64,000 bases of DNA from Vibrio mytili. GTDB lineage: Bacteria > Pseudomonadota > Gammaproteobacteria > Enterobacterales > Vibrionaceae. Made by a program: the position numbers and the translations under genes. The notes under the pieces were generated by a model. That model saw only the letters and a program-made list of their open reading frames with translations. It did not search any database and was not told where the DNA came from. The stretch spans positions 1 through 64,000 of the forward strand of contig NZ_JXOK01000037.1 in the NCBI RefSeq assembly GCF_000830505.1. The letters run 5' to 3'. The number at the start of each line of letters is the position of its first letter. Position 1 is the stretch's first letter. Shown here one piece after another: positions 48,230 to 57,923 of this stretch.

Positions 48230-50577
48230 TTATCGACGTTTCGGTTTACGCTGACCCGCGGGTTTACCCTGATTTTGGGGGCGTCCATTACCTTGTGGTT
48301 TGCCATTGTTGGTCGCGTTTCCACGTGGGTTGTTTTTATGTCCATGTGGGTTAGGTCCACGGACTTGACTATTACCCGAGCCATTCTTGCTAGCAGAACC
48401 ATTTCGGTTACCCGAAGGATCACCATCACGCGAGCCGTTTTCTGGCTTTTTGTTTAGGTGGCCACCAAAACCAGGTTGGTTCTTGGTGTGTTTAGTGGCA
48501 AAGCGATTCGCACCGTGACGACCCGATTTACGGCGTTGAGCTGGTGTGAGCGTATCCGTATCTTCAGCTGGAACCAAACAAGTTGGTTTATCGCCGATTA
48601 AGTGTTTTTTACCCATATTGATCAGCGCTTCACGGATCATTGGCCAGTTTGCTGGATCGTGGTAACGCAGCAGCGCTTTATGCAGACGACGCTGACGCTC
48701 TCCCTTAGCCACCGGGATCTCTTCACGCTGTTTGTATTTCACACGTTTAAGAGGGTTTGTTTCTGAATAATACATCGACGTTGCGTTACACATCGGCGAT
48801 GGATAGAAGTTCTGAACTTGGTCACACTCGAAGTTGTTTTTCTTTAACCAGAGTGCAAGATTCAACATATCTTCGTCTTCGGTCCCTGGGTGCGCAGAAA
48901 TAAAGTAAGGGATCAGGTACTGCTTCTTGCCAGCTTCAGCGCTGTACTTCTCGAACATCTCTTTAAAGCGATCGTATGTTCCCATACCAGGTTTCATCAT
49001 CAGATCCAGCGGACCTTTTTCAGTATGTTCAGGAGCAATTTTTAAGTAGCCGCCCACGTGATGAGTCACCAGCTCTTTGACGTATTCTGGTGATTCGATA
49101 GCAAGATCGTAGCGTACGCCAGAAGCAACCATTACCTTCTTTACGCCTTCGACTTTACGCGCTGCGCGGTATAAATCGATGGTGTGCTTGTGGTCGGTAT
49201 TGAGTTTGTTACAGATACCTGGGAACACACAAGAGGGACGACGACAGTTTGCTTCTGCTTTTGGATCCTTACAGCCCAATCGGTACATATTGGCTGTCGG
49301 GCCGCCAAGATCGGAAATTGTACCAGTGAAGCCCGGCACTTTGTCGCGAATTTCTTCGATCTCGTTGATGATTGATTCTTGTGAACGGTTTTGGATAATT
49401 CGTCCTTCATGTTCCGTAATCGAACAGAATGAACAACCACCAAAACAGCCGCGCATGATGTTCACCGACGTTTTGATCATGTCATATGCTGGGATTTTCG
49501 CTTTGCCATACATCGGGTGAGGCACACGCGCGTATGGCAAGTCAAATACGAAATCCATCTCTTCTGTAGTGAGTGGGATAGCGCTTGGTTTACCCAAAGT
49601 TCGCGATCACCATGACGCTGGATCAAGGCGCGACCGGAATACGGGTTGGTCTCTAAATGCATGATACGGCTTGCGTGCGCGTATAAAATGCGGTCGTTAT
49701 TTAGTTTCTCAAAATGAGGCAGGCGCACAGCGGTGGTTTTGGCATCATGACGTGATGGACGAATCGTAATCGGCTGAGCTGCGGGTGGTTCATCTTTCTT
49801 TGTTTCGCACTGCGTTTCTACCTCATAAGGGTTTTTAGGAACAAACGCTTCTTTACGAGGTTTCTCAATGCGAGAAGAATCGATAATTGTATAACCTTCT
49901 GGTGCGACTGGCAGATTGACGGCAGTTCCACGAATATTCGTCATCATCGAAATATCTTCACCGTCAGCTAGTCGGTGCGCAACTTCGACCAGTGCACGTT
50001 CTGCGTTACCAAACAGAAGAATGTCGGCCTTAGCATCAAACAGCACTGAACGACGTACTTTATCGGACCAATAATCATAGTGAGCAACACGACGTAAACT
50101 CGCTTCGATCCCACCTAAGACAATAGGCACCCCTTTAAACGCTTCACGACAACGCTGAGAGTAGACCAAAGTCGCACGATCGGGCCGTTTGCCGCCTTCG
50201 TTGTTTGGTGTATAGGCATCATCGTGACGAAGCTTTTTATCCGCAGTGTAACGGTTTATCATCGAGTCCATGTTGCCTGCAGTGATCCCGAAGAACAGAT
50301 TTGGCTTACCAAGCTGCATAAAGGCATCTTTATTGTGCCATTCTGGTTGAGCAATGATGCCAACACGGAAGCCTTGAGCTTCGAGAAGGCGCCCGATGAT
50401 AGCCATACCAAAGCTTGGGTGATCCACATAGGCATCACCTGTTACGATAATAATGTCACAGCTATCCCACCCTAGAGCATCCATTTCTTTCCGGCTTGTC
50501 GGTAAGAAAGGTGCGGTGCCAAAGCACTCGGCCCAGTATTTTTTGTGCTCGTGAATAGGGGTGATGGTATTGGTCAT
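48230..50577 (-). CDS. ygiQ: YgiQ family radical SAM protein (frame break)
   Basis: A large radical SAM protein (UPF0313) of 782 residues once joined. An N-terminal domain includes [23 protein letters not shown] B12-binding-like text. The cluster motif Cys-x3-Cys-x2-Cys is present as CFGGCSFC. The frame breaks at about 49588: the minus strand AACCAAGC should read AACCCAAGC, restoring [18 protein letters not shown]. One C is missing from a CCC run. The last 75 or so residues form a low-complexity tail rich in Gly, Asn, Pro, Lys and Arg. Its biochemical role is unknown to me. Confidence 0.9.
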
Positions 50578-50688
50578 ATTTTGCTCTCTGTTCCGGGGAG
50601 CGCGAATTATAGCGATTTGACGATCAGGTATCTACACCCAATTTATCCTTAGTTTTTCGAGGTTATTATTGGTTTTTCTGTTGGCTGT

Positions 50689-50712
50689 TCACATGATCAC
50701 ATGATCACATGA
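50689..50712. repeat. Three copies of TCACATGA
   Basis: An 8-bp unit repeated three times without error, in the gap between divergent ygiQ and the membrane protein gene. The junctions create TGATCA palindromes. It could be a slippage product or a cluster of regulator half-sites. Confidence 0.85.
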
Positions 50713-50864
50713 GTCAGAGATACCGTGAGAAAAAGCCCAACCCTTTCAGTTTAGTTCAGAAGTACAGGCTACGGCTCATAAAACCCTTAAGGTGTTTAGG
50801 TGGTTTGCCTTTAAGCGATTTGCTATTATCGCCACCCCAAACGACTTTTGAGCTTGCTTGTCAC

Positions 50865-51551
50865 ATGATTCAACAACTGCTGGTTACTTTTTCACCTATG
50901 CTATTTGGCGCACAGGCGCTGTTAACGTTACTTCTGATAAAAGGCGATATTTGTCCTGGTCAGCGAGGCCGTCTTCATAAAATGTTGCCTGCGATAGGGG
51001 TCATGTGGTTGGCTGTCGCCTCAATTCGTATTGAAGCGTTTATGGTCGTGTTTGCGATTTTTTATTTTTATTCTCAAGTTCAAACTAAGAAAACACGCGA
51101 GAAAGGACCGCTGTGGGTATTGCACCTAGCTAACGGTTTAGCGTTTGCGTATGTCGTTATTCAAGTTTTTGAGCAGGCGAGTTGGCCAGCTTCAGCGGCG
51201 ATAGCTTTGATGGTTTTCTTTTTGGGGGCGTCATTTTCTCAATTGCTTCTTACGATTGCTCGTAGTCGCTTGCAAGCGTTTCATCGCATTTTGCCTGTTA
51301 CTGGCATTTTGTCTGGAATGTTAATCGCGATAGCGATGTTGTTTTCGTCATATCAATTGGATGAAACATTGCTCAACGAGGCAACTCAGCCAATATTATT
51401 ATCTCTAGCCATGCTTATTGCGTCTATCGTGGTATGGTGCTGGCATATTTTTACCCAAAAAGCGCCTGAGAAAGTGCAACTGACGGTGGCGTTGATACTC
51501 GCAATGGCTTCGATGACAAGCGTGCAGAATCTTTTTATGTTGAGCGCTTAA
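50865..51551 (+). CDS. Hypothetical integral membrane protein
   Basis: About 228 residues with some seven hydrophobic segments, short basic loops and almost no polar domain. I recognise no family. The open frame extends upstream to ATG 50709, but that part is polar, has no membrane character and overlaps the likely promoter region beside the TCACATGA repeats. The ATG at 50865 begins MIQQLLVTFSPMLFG, which looks like the natural N-terminus, though its ribosome site is weak. It is divergent from ygiQ. Confidence 0.65.
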   Translation: MIQQLLVTFSPMLFGAQALLTLLLIKGDICPGQRGRLHKMLPAIGVMWLAVASIRIEAFMVVFAIFYFYSQVQTKKTREKGPLWVLHLANGLAFAYVVIQVFEQASWPASAAIALMVFFLGASFSQLLLTIARSRLQAFHRILPVTGILSGMLIAIAMLFSSYQLDETLLNEATQPILLSLAMLIASIVVWCWHIFTQKAPEKVQLTVALILAMASMTSVQNLFMLSA

Positions 51552-51677
51552 GTTTCTATCTTGCTTTCGTTTTTGTTTTGAGTGCTCAAGCCATGTCACG
51601 CTTTACATTCGTGAGACTTTAAAATCTCTAAATTAACGCTAAGCTTTTATTAGATGTTGTCGAAAAGGAGTGTCGCG

Positions 51678-51878
51678 ATGGATTTAAGCAATGTGAATAA
51701 CCTCGATAGTATTATTTTGTTAGGTATCGTCAACGAGAAGCTTCGCTTAGAGTGTGACAGTTTTGACGAAATGGTCTCCATGTACGAAATGGATGTGGAA
51801 TCTGTGGTCGGTAAGCTCGACACACTGGGTTATCAATACGATCCACTTACCAACCAGTTTAAAGCGTATCAGCGCTAA
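51678..51878 (+). CDS. DUF4250 family small protein
   Basis: A 66-residue acidic protein with a DUF4250 pattern (LDSIILLGIVNEKLRLECDS, then a helix and DTLGYQYDPLTNQF). The ATG at 51678 is eight bases past AAAAGGAG, better than the ATG at 51654. Function unknown. It is a single-gene unit convergent with metR. Confidence 0.75.
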   Translation: MDLSNVNNLDSIILLGIVNEKLRLECDSFDEMVSMYEMDVESVVGKLDTLGYQYDPLTNQFKAYQR

Positions 51879-51921
51879 CTAAATTCACGTCTTTTATGTC
51901 GTTCATCTTTTTCAACGGACG

Positions 51922-52833
51922 TTAAGCCATCTTGATCCCATCAAGGTGGCTTTTACATTGTTGCCTTGCCGTAGCAAAGAATGCTTGTAAATAACGTTTG
52001 TCCTTTTCTGAATTTCGCGTTGCAGCAAACAAACGACGCCACAATCCATCTCCAAACGGTTTACTGGTAATTAATCCCTGACGAGAGAACTCAGAAATCG
52101 CCCAGTTTGGTAACGCAGCAACGCCCAATCCAGCTGAAACCATTTGAACAAGCATTAATGTGTTATCCGCCTGTTTCCATTTTGCTGGCTCGACGCCTGC
52201 TGGTTGGAGGAAATGCTTAACGACGTCTAATCTTTGTTTTTGCACCGGATAAGACAGCATGGTTTGATCGGCCAGATCTTTCGGCTCGATAACCGCTTTT
52301 TCAGCCAGTGGGTGGTTGGTTGCCGTGATTAGGCGCATCTCAAAATCAAATAAAGGCTCGTAATGGACTTCAGAACGAGGCTGAATATCAGAAGTGATGA
52401 CTAAATCAAGCTCACCGGCAAGGAGGGCGGGTAAGGGTTCAAATCCGAAACCAGATGAAAAATCGAGCGTCACACTTGGCCAAGCAAGTTGATATTCTTT
52501 TAGTGCAGGCATTAACCATTGGAAGCATGAATGGCACTCAATCGCCATATGCAAACGCCCATTCACGTCTTCTTTCAAGCTGGCGAGTTCATTTTCTGCA
52601 CGTGCTAGCTTGGGCAATATATCGTCCGCGAGGCGTAGCAAAATTTCACCTTCTGATGTGAACTTTACTGGGCGCGTTTTTCTAAGGAACAGGTGACCAC
52701 CAATCCTGGATTCTAAGTCCTTGATTTGGTGAGAGAGTGCGGATTGAGTAAGGTGTAGGGCTGTTGCCGTTGCTGTAAGTGAGCCCGTATCGCGCAGCGA
52801 AGTCAGTGTTCGCAAATGTTTTAACTCTATCAT
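51922..52833 (-). CDS. metR: MetR, LysR-type activator of methionine genes
   Basis: A 303-residue LysR regulator. The HTH lies in TATATALHLTQSALSHQIKDLE, and the substrate-binding domain carries the MetR-type GFGFEPLPALLAGELDLVITSD. It lies divergent to metE, the standard arrangement. MetR activates metE with homocysteine as co-effector and usually represses itself; a MetR-like box covers its own start codon. Confidence 0.93.
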   Translation of the reverse strand: MIELKHLRTLTSLRDTGSLTATATALHLTQSALSHQIKDLESRIGGHLFLRKTRPVKFTSEGEILLRLADDILPKLARAENELASLKEDVNGRLHMAIECHSCFQWLMPALKEYQLAWPSVTLDFSSGFGFEPLPALLAGELDLVITSDIQPRSEVHYEPLFDFEMRLITATNHPLAEKAVIEPKDLADQTMLSYPVQKQRLDVVKHFLQPAGVEPAKWKQADNTLMLVQMVSAGLGVAALPNWAISEFSRQGLITSKPFGDGLWRRLFAATRNSEKDKRYLQAFFATARQQCKSHLDGIKMA

Positions 52834-52845
52834 GAATCCCTTTCA
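52833..52845. promoter_or_regulatory. MetR box TGAA-N5-TTCA at the metR start
   Basis: TGAATCCCTTTCA matches the MetR consensus TGAA-N5-TTCA exactly and touches the metR start codon. It would suit autorepression. A related palindrome TGTTCA-CCA-TGAACA follows at about 52852-52866. Confidence 0.6.
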
Positions 52846-52899
52846 TCCTATGCTGTTCACCATGAACATAGCTAACTTAGCGCTAAACATTGGAAATGT

Positions 52900-52915
52900 A
52901 AACGTCTAGATGGCT
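52900..52915. promoter_or_regulatory. Candidate MetJ operator, two tandem met boxes
   Basis: AAACGTCT-AGATGGCT is two adjacent 8-mers close to the met box AGACGTCT (seven and six of eight matches). MetJ binds arrays of at least two such boxes. It lies between metR and metE. Confidence 0.5.
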
Positions 52916-53019
52916 ATTTAAATAAAATAGCCGAGTTTAGAGGAAAGAATGATGAATTTTTTTAATAAACAAGTTGAATAATCGGATGTTGTACGTTTCG
53001 ACGAGTAGAGAGATAGTTT

Positions 53020-53035
53020 AGCCATCCAGACATCT
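53020..53035. promoter_or_regulatory. Second candidate MetJ operator upstream of metE
   Basis: AGCCATCC-AGACATCT, the second 8-mer differing from AGACGTCT at one position and the first at several. It is 54 bases before the metE start, where a repressor would act on the metE promoter or leader. Confidence 0.4.
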
Positions 53036-53088
53036 TTGGTTTAAGTCGGAGGTGCTCTGCCCATACTCATAGAATAAGGAATAGGGAC

Positions 53089-55374
53089 ATGGCGACAACA
53101 ACACACATACTTGGTTATCCACGTATTGGAGAAAAACGAGAACTGAAACGTGCATTAGAAAAATATTGGAAAGGAGAGATTGACCAAGACGCGTTAAAGA
53201 GAGTTGGCAGCGACCTGCGCACCAAAAACTGGGCGACGCAAAAAGAAGCGGGTTTAAGCTATATCACCGCAGGTGATTTTGCTTGGTATGATCATGTTCT
53301 CACGACCACTTTGCTTTTGGGTCACGTGCCAAAGCGTCACTCGGATGATGGTGCGCCTAATCTCGATACGTTATTCAAGGTTGGGCGTGGGCAGTCTCAG
53401 GTGAATTGTGGTTGTAAAGGAGCAGCCGCATCCGACATGACCAAATGGTTTAACACCAACTACCATTACATCGTACCAGAGTTCAGCAAAGACGATACGT
53501 TTAAGGTTAGCTGGCCACAGCTATTTGAAGAAGTGAGTGAAGCAGTAAGAACCGGACACAATGTTAAACCAGTTTTACTCGGACCATTGACGTATTTATA
53601 CCTTGGAAAAGAAGTTGAACAAGATTTTAATAGGCTTACGCTGTTACCAAAATTGCTTACGGCTTACCAAGAGGTTCTGGCAAAACTGGCTAACTCAGGC
53701 GTGCAATGGGTTCAAATTGATGAGCCAATTTTGTCGCTAGAGCTGGAAAATGACTGGCTCGAAGCATTTAAGCGGGCTTATCAAGTGCTGCGTTGTGATA
53801 TCAAAGTACTATTAACGACTTACTTTGATTCTGTAGTGGATACGCTAGATAACATTGTCCAGTTACCCGTCGACGGTTTACATGTCGACCTTTCTGCGGC
53901 TCCTGAGCAGTTGGATGAAGTTCTCGACAAGTTGCCTCGCGACTGGATACTGTCTGTCGGTGTCGTTAATGGTCGAAATGTGTGGCGCTCTGATTTGAGT
54001 GCACTTCTTGAACGTTTGTTGCCAGTAAAAGAAAAACTCGGCGATCAACTCTGGTTGGCGAGCTCGTGTTCACTATTGCACAGTCCGGTGGATCTAGACC
54101 TAGAGTCGGATCTGAATAAAGAAGTAAAAAGCTGGTTTGCATTTGCCAAGCAAAAAGTATCGGAAGTCGCGTTATTAGCCAAAGCCTTAGACGGCGATAA
54201 AGAGGCCATCTTAGCGTGTGATGATTACAGTCAGCCAATCAAAGCTCGGTTAACCTCTACACAGGTGAATAAGCCGCAGGTGCAAGCCCGCTTAAACAGC
54301 ATCACCGCCACCTTGTGTGAGCGAAGCGCCCCGTATGCAGAGCGAGCGGCTCATCAAGCGGAAGTGTTAGGTTTGCCATTACTGCCGACAACTACAATAG
54401 GGTCATTCCCGCAAACGGGTGAGATTCGTGTGCAACGTAGCGCGTACCGCAATGGTCAGTTATCTGAAGAGGGCTATGTTCAAGCATTGAAAAGGCACAT
54501 TGCAGATGCTGTGAAACGCCAAGAAGCGCTGGATCTTGATGTGCTTGTTCATGGAGAGGCAGAGCGAAATGACATGGTTGAGTACTTTGCCGAAAACTTA
54601 AGTGGATTTCAAACGACTCAATTTGGTTGGGTGCAGAGTTATGGCTCTCGCTGCGTAAAACCGGCCATTGTTGTAGCAGACATTGAACGGGAGACGCCCA
54701 TCACTGTCGATTGGTCTGCATACGCGCAGTCATTAACGAGCAAGCAAATGAAAGGTATGCTTACAGGGCCTGTGACCATACTGTGTTGGACATTTCCACG
54801 TGAGGATATTACCCGCGAACAAATTGCGCAGCAGTTGGCGTTGGCGCTACGAGATGAAGTCTCTGATCTACAAGACGCAGGAATCAATATTATCCAAATT
54901 GATGAGCCAGCGATTCGTGAAGGCCTGCCACTCAAACAGAGAGATCATCAAGCTTATCTTCAATGGGCTGTGAATGCCTTTAAGCTCACAGCGGCGATCG
55001 CGAAGCCAGAAACACAAATTCACACACATATGTGTTATAGCGAATTTAATGAAATCATTGACTCAGTCGCGGCGCTTGATGCTGATGTAATTACCATCGA
55101 AACTTCACGCTCTAATATGGAGTTGTTAAAGGCTTTTGAAGAGTTTAACTATCCAAATGAGATTGGGCCGGGTGTTTACGACATTCACTCCCCAAATATT
55201 CCAGAGAAAGAGTGGATAGAAGATCTAATCAAGAAAGCGGCGCAAAGGATTCCAGTGCAACGTTTGTGGGTAAACCCTGATTGTGGTTTAAAAACACGAA
55301 ACTGGGCAGAAACGGAAGCGGCATTAGCAAACCTTGTTGCGGCAGCGAAGACGCTACGTTCTGAATTAGCATAA
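53089..55374 (+). CDS. metE: Cobalamin-independent methionine synthase
   Basis: A 761-residue enzyme transferring a methyl group from 5-methyltetrahydropteroyltri-glutamate to homocysteine. It has two TIM barrels; the N-terminal one starts [16 protein letters not shown]. The C-terminal barrel has the zinc ligands in [10 protein letters not shown] and [10 protein letters not shown] and the [14 protein letters not shown] block. Length is normal. It is divergent from metR, with MetR- and MetJ-like sites between. I see no cobalamin riboswitch in the 255-base leader region. Confidence 0.97.
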   Translation: MATTTHILGYPRIGEKRELKRALEKYWKGEIDQDALKRVGSDLRTKNWATQKEAGLSYITAGDFAWYDHVLTTTLLLGHVPKRHSDDGAPNLDTLFKVGRGQSQVNCGCKGAAASDMTKWFNTNYHYIVPEFSKDDTFKVSWPQLFEEVSEAVRTGHNVKPVLLGPLTYLYLGKEVEQDFNRLTLLPKLLTAYQEVLAKLANSGVQWVQIDEPILSLELENDWLEAFKRAYQVLRCDIKVLLTTYFDSVVDTLDNIVQLPVDGLHVDLSAAPEQLDEVLDKLPRDWILSVGVVNGRNVWRSDLSALLERLLPVKEKLGDQLWLASSCSLLHSPVDLDLESDLNKEVKSWFAFAKQKVSEVALLAKALDGDKEAILACDDYSQPIKARLTSTQVNKPQVQARLNSITATLCERSAPYAERAAHQAEVLGLPLLPTTTIGSFPQTGEIRVQRSAYRNGQLSEEGYVQALKRHIADAVKRQEALDLDVLVHGEAERNDMVEYFAENLSGFQTTQFGWVQSYGSRCVKPAIVVADIERETPITVDWSAYAQSLTSKQMKGMLTGPVTILCWTFPREDITREQIAQQLALALRDEVSDLQDAGINIIQIDEPAIREGLPLKQRDHQAYLQWAVNAFKLTAAIAKPETQIHTHMCYSEFNEIIDSVAALDADVITIETSRSNMELLKAFEEFNYPNEIGPGVYDIHSPNIPEKEWIEDLIKKAAQRIPVQRLWVNPDCGLKTRNWAETEAALANLVAAAKTLRSELA

Positions 55375-55392
55375 TCCGCAGGAAAACAAACA

Positions 55393-55421
55393 CAAACGGA
55401 GACCTCAGGCCTCCGTTTTTC
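55393..55421 (+). terminator. Rho-independent terminator after metE
   Basis: Stem AAACGGAG / CTCCGTTT with a further inner CCT/AGG pairing, then T's. Confidence 0.9.
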
Positions 55422-55459
55422 TTGCTTTGTTACGCTGAATATCGCGTTGTTTCTTTAGG

Positions 55460-55861
55460 TTACTGCGTTTTTTGTTGTCCACTGCAACGCTGAGCCGAAA
55501 TAAGCTCGTCGGCCATGAGTTGTCCACGCGAATTGCGGATTTTCAGCCGATACATCAACCCCATGTCGATCTGCTGACGAATGGCTGGTGTGTTGCAGTA
55601 GGTGTAAATACCGGTATTGATCACTTGTGCTAGTGGTTTGGCACCCGTTGCACCATCGTTATATATCATCATCATTTCGACCACGTTTTTATTGGACGAA
55701 ACTCGCATGATTTGCAAAGGTCCATACTCAATCGGCAACCCAGCAGATAGCACACCAGCACGATTCGAGGCCATTAGTTCAAGTTGACGTTCTTTGTCAC
55801 CGCTAGACGAACAACCCGCCAGTGCACCAAGGACGAGGAAAATACACAGTAACTTTTTCAT
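55460..55861 (-). CDS. aspS: AspS-type type II secretion pilotin lipoprotein
   Basis: A 133-residue lipoprotein: lipobox LAGC at about residues 14-17, then a small domain with SNRAGVLSAGLPIEYGPL and two cysteines (IYTYCNT and SAQRCSG) placed to form a disulphide. This matches the vibrio T2SS pilotin AspS/GspS-beta, which carries the secretin GspD to the outer membrane. (The symbol is also used elsewhere for aspartyl-tRNA synthetase.) It lies three bases after yciI in the same direction, an order found in other vibrios, although the secretion genes themselves are not nearby. Confidence 0.82.
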   Translation of the reverse strand: MKKLLCIFLVLGALAGCSSSGDKERQLELMASNRAGVLSAGLPIEYGPLQIMRVSSNKNVVEMMMIYNDGATGAKPLAQVINTGIYTYCNTPAIRQQIDMGLMYRLKIRNSRGQLMADELISAQRCSGQQKTQ

Positions 55862-55864
55862 AAT

Positions 55865-56161
55865 TTAAAACACTTTTTTGAATGGTTTTACGATCACATT
55901 TTCGTAAACGCCTGCCGCCACATAAGGGTCGGCATCTGCCCATGCTTGTGCGTCTTCCAATGATGAAAACTCAGCAATGACCGTAGAACCAGTAAAACCT
56001 GCTTCTCCTGGATTATCTGAGTCAATCGCTGGCATTGGGCCCGCAGTAAGAAGACGGCCTTCATCCTGAAGGTTTTGCAAACGCTCAAGGTGCTGAGGGC
56101 GCACACTCATGCGCTTTTCTAGTGAATTCTCGACATCCTGAGAAAAGATTACGTACCACAT
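55865..56161 (-). CDS. yciI: YciI family protein
   Basis: A 98-residue ferredoxin-like-fold protein with the family pattern: [28 protein letters not shown] (conserved His), AGPMPA, and [18 protein letters not shown] with the conserved Asp. The His-Asp pair suggests an enzyme, but no activity is firmly known. It is directly followed by aspS with a three-base gap. Confidence 0.9.
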   Translation of the reverse strand: MWYVIFSQDVENSLEKRMSVRPQHLERLQNLQDEGRLLTAGPMPAIDSDNPGEAGFTGSTVIAEFSSLEDAQAWADADPYVAAGVYENVIVKPFKKVF

Positions 56162-56295
56162 AGCATAGTTCCTTAATTAGACGGGTGAAGCGTTAATTTA
56201 ACGACTTTTTCGCGTAACTCACAAGTTAACTATAAAAAATGTGAGATTATTCCTAACAATTAGAGTGAGTTAATTTCAACGTGTGCCAATCCGTT

Positions 56296-56691
56296 CTAAT
56301 TGACGATTGGACGAGGTTTGCCTTCTGTATCAATAGCCACATAGTTGAAGGTCGCGTCACACACCATAAAGCGATCACCAACGCCTTGTTCTTTAACTGG
56401 TTTGACCCAAACCTCCAGATCAATACTCATAGAAGTACGGCCGATTTTTGTGCATTCGCCATAGCAGCAAACAACATCACCGACACGTACTGGTTTTTTA
56501 AAAGTGATGCTAGAGACGGAAACCGTAACGATGCGACCTGAGGAAATTTCTTTTGCGAGAATGCCGCCAGCAAGGTCAAGCTGCGACATGATCCACCCAC
56601 CAAATATATCACCATTGGCATTGGTGTCTGCTGGCATTGCTAGGGTACGCAGTAGTAGTTGACCCTTAGGGGAGTATTGTTCCTGACTCAT
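56296..56691 (-). CDS. yciA: YciA, acyl-CoA thioesterase
   Basis: A 131-residue hot-dog-fold thioesterase with LLRTLAMPADTNANGDIFGGWIM, the conserved Asn-Gly-Asp-x-Phe-Gly-Gly-x-x-(M/L) motif containing the catalytic Asp. It hydrolyses a broad range of acyl-CoAs in known homologues. It is on the minus strand between yciB and yciI, the typical gammaproteobacterial order. Confidence 0.94.
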   Translation of the reverse strand: MSQEQYSPKGQLLLRTLAMPADTNANGDIFGGWIMSQLDLAGGILAKEISSGRIVTVSVSSITFKKPVRVGDVVCCYGECTKIGRTSMSIDLEVWVKPVKEQGVGDRFMVCDATFNYVAIDTEGKPRPIVN

Positions 56692-56768
56692 TTTTATATC
56701 CGTAAACAGTAGTCAATGTTCTGAGTGGTCCACAAAAAGTGTCTCCAATAACTCAGAAAGTACAAACA

Positions 56769-56794
56769 AAACAGCGACCCGTAGGTCGCTGTTT
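56769..56794. terminator. Hairpin between yciB and yciA
   Basis: A perfect 11-bp stem AAACAGCGACC / GGTCGCTGTTT with a CGTA loop, followed on the minus strand by TTGTTTG. It is the probable terminator of yciB. Confidence 0.85.
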
Positions 56795-56836
56795 AATATT
56801 TGATCGTAGAATCAAATTGGTCGGATTATAGCGAAA

Positions 56837-56904
56837 GATGACGTCTTATTCATCTATTGAAACGTCAGAAGATGACGTCTTATTCATCTATTGAAACGTC
56901 AGAA
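56837..56904. repeat. 34-bp tandem duplication over the yciB stop
   Basis: Two perfect head-to-tail copies of a 34-bp unit (56837-56870 and 56871-56904). The right copy holds the last codons and stop of yciB; the left copy repeats them just beyond the stop. The protein is unchanged. Identity suggests a recent event. Confidence 0.95.
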
Positions 56905-57443
56905 GATCCGTCTTTCTGTTCTTTTGGCATGTGTCTGTAGATATAGAAGCCAGTTGCAATCATATAGGCGAATGTCGCTATCAATAAGCCAAACACTTTA
57001 AAGTTTACCCAAACGTCTAGAGGAAGTTTGTAAGCAACATAGATGTTTAAGCCCGCACAGAAAGAGAAAAATGCAACCCACGCCCAGTTGATTCGAGTCC
57101 AAACCTGTTCTGGTAAGGTAATCTCCTTCCCTAACATGCCTTTAATCGCTGATTTGCCCATGGCATGACTCACTGCAAGTCCAACAGCGAACACGACATA
57201 AACAATGGTGACTTTCCATTTTATGAAGTTGTCGTCGTGAAGGAAAATCGTCATACCACCAAATATAGCGACCATCGCAAAAGTGATTAACTGCATCTTT
57301 TCGACTTTTTTGTACAACGCGAAGGTAACGACGATTTGAATTGCCGTTGCAATGATCAGTGCGCCTGTCGCTACATAGATATCGTACATTTTGTATAAAG
57401 CGAAGAAGACAATGAGTGGGATAAAATCAAGGATTTGCTTCAT
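56880..57443 (-). CDS. yciB: YciB (IspZ) inner membrane septation protein A
   Basis: A 187-residue membrane protein with about five to six segments and family text [18 protein letters not shown] and [19 protein letters not shown]. It is linked to cell envelope and septum integrity in enterobacteria. The C-terminus is a polar acidic tail (SSDVSIDE) whose coding end lies in the 34-bp tandem duplication. Confidence 0.94.
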   Translation of the reverse strand: MKQILDFIPLIVFFALYKMYDIYVATGALIIATAIQIVVTFALYKKVEKMQLITFAMVAIFGGMTIFLHDDNFIKWKVTIVYVVFAVGLAVSHAMGKSAIKGMLGKEITLPEQVWTRINWAWVAFFSFCAGLNIYVAYKLPLDVWVNFKVFGLLIATFAYMIATGFYIYRHMPKEQKDGSSDVSIDE

Positions 57444-57526
57444 ATTGCAAAAAACTACCTATTTATTGAATTGCCCACAGTCTAACGCAATCTCACACAA
57501 TGTGAATAGCGGGAGACAATTGGATA

Positions 57527-57673
57527 CAAAAAAGCCGCTCGTGTGAGCGGCTTTGGACAAGAAAAATAAGGCTTAAGCGTCTTGTTTATTTAGCTCAAGT
57601 TCTTTTTCTGCTTCTGCGAGTTCTTCTTCTACTAGCGCATCAACAATCACAGCACATGCCGCGTCACCAGTAA
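57527..57673. repeat. Left copy of the symporter 3' end (147 bp)
   Basis: This stretch matches 58754-58900 at a constant offset of 1227 bases with only a few differences. It carries the symporter terminator hairpin (GCCGCTC / GAGCGGC) and about 40 C-terminal codons of that gene, detached from the rest. After 57673 the similarity stops sharply. Confidence 0.95.
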
Positions 57674-57923
57674 GAGTGATATTCAAATCTTTATAAGTTC
57701 GAGAACTCTACTCGATGTATTAAGCGCTCTTTAACAGAAAAAATGAGAATTCATGAAAGTGCATATTTAACGCATCTGATGTGGGCCGCAAATATTGTTG
57801 GTGATTTATCGATTGCTATATGTCGGCGTTAATATAACGGGTTTGAACTTCCTTTGAGAGAGCATATTCAGGAGCGAAAGGAAGTGGAAATGATAACGAT
57901 AACAAGTGGATAGTTAGTTGAAT

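Noticed and set aside
50709..50864. N-terminal extension of the membrane protein
   Set aside because: Polar, basic stretch beginning inside the TCACATGA repeats; it looks like promoter DNA read as protein.
52846..53088. Cobalamin riboswitch upstream of metE
   Set aside because: No B12-box-like core or characteristic paired elements were seen; met boxes explain the region better.
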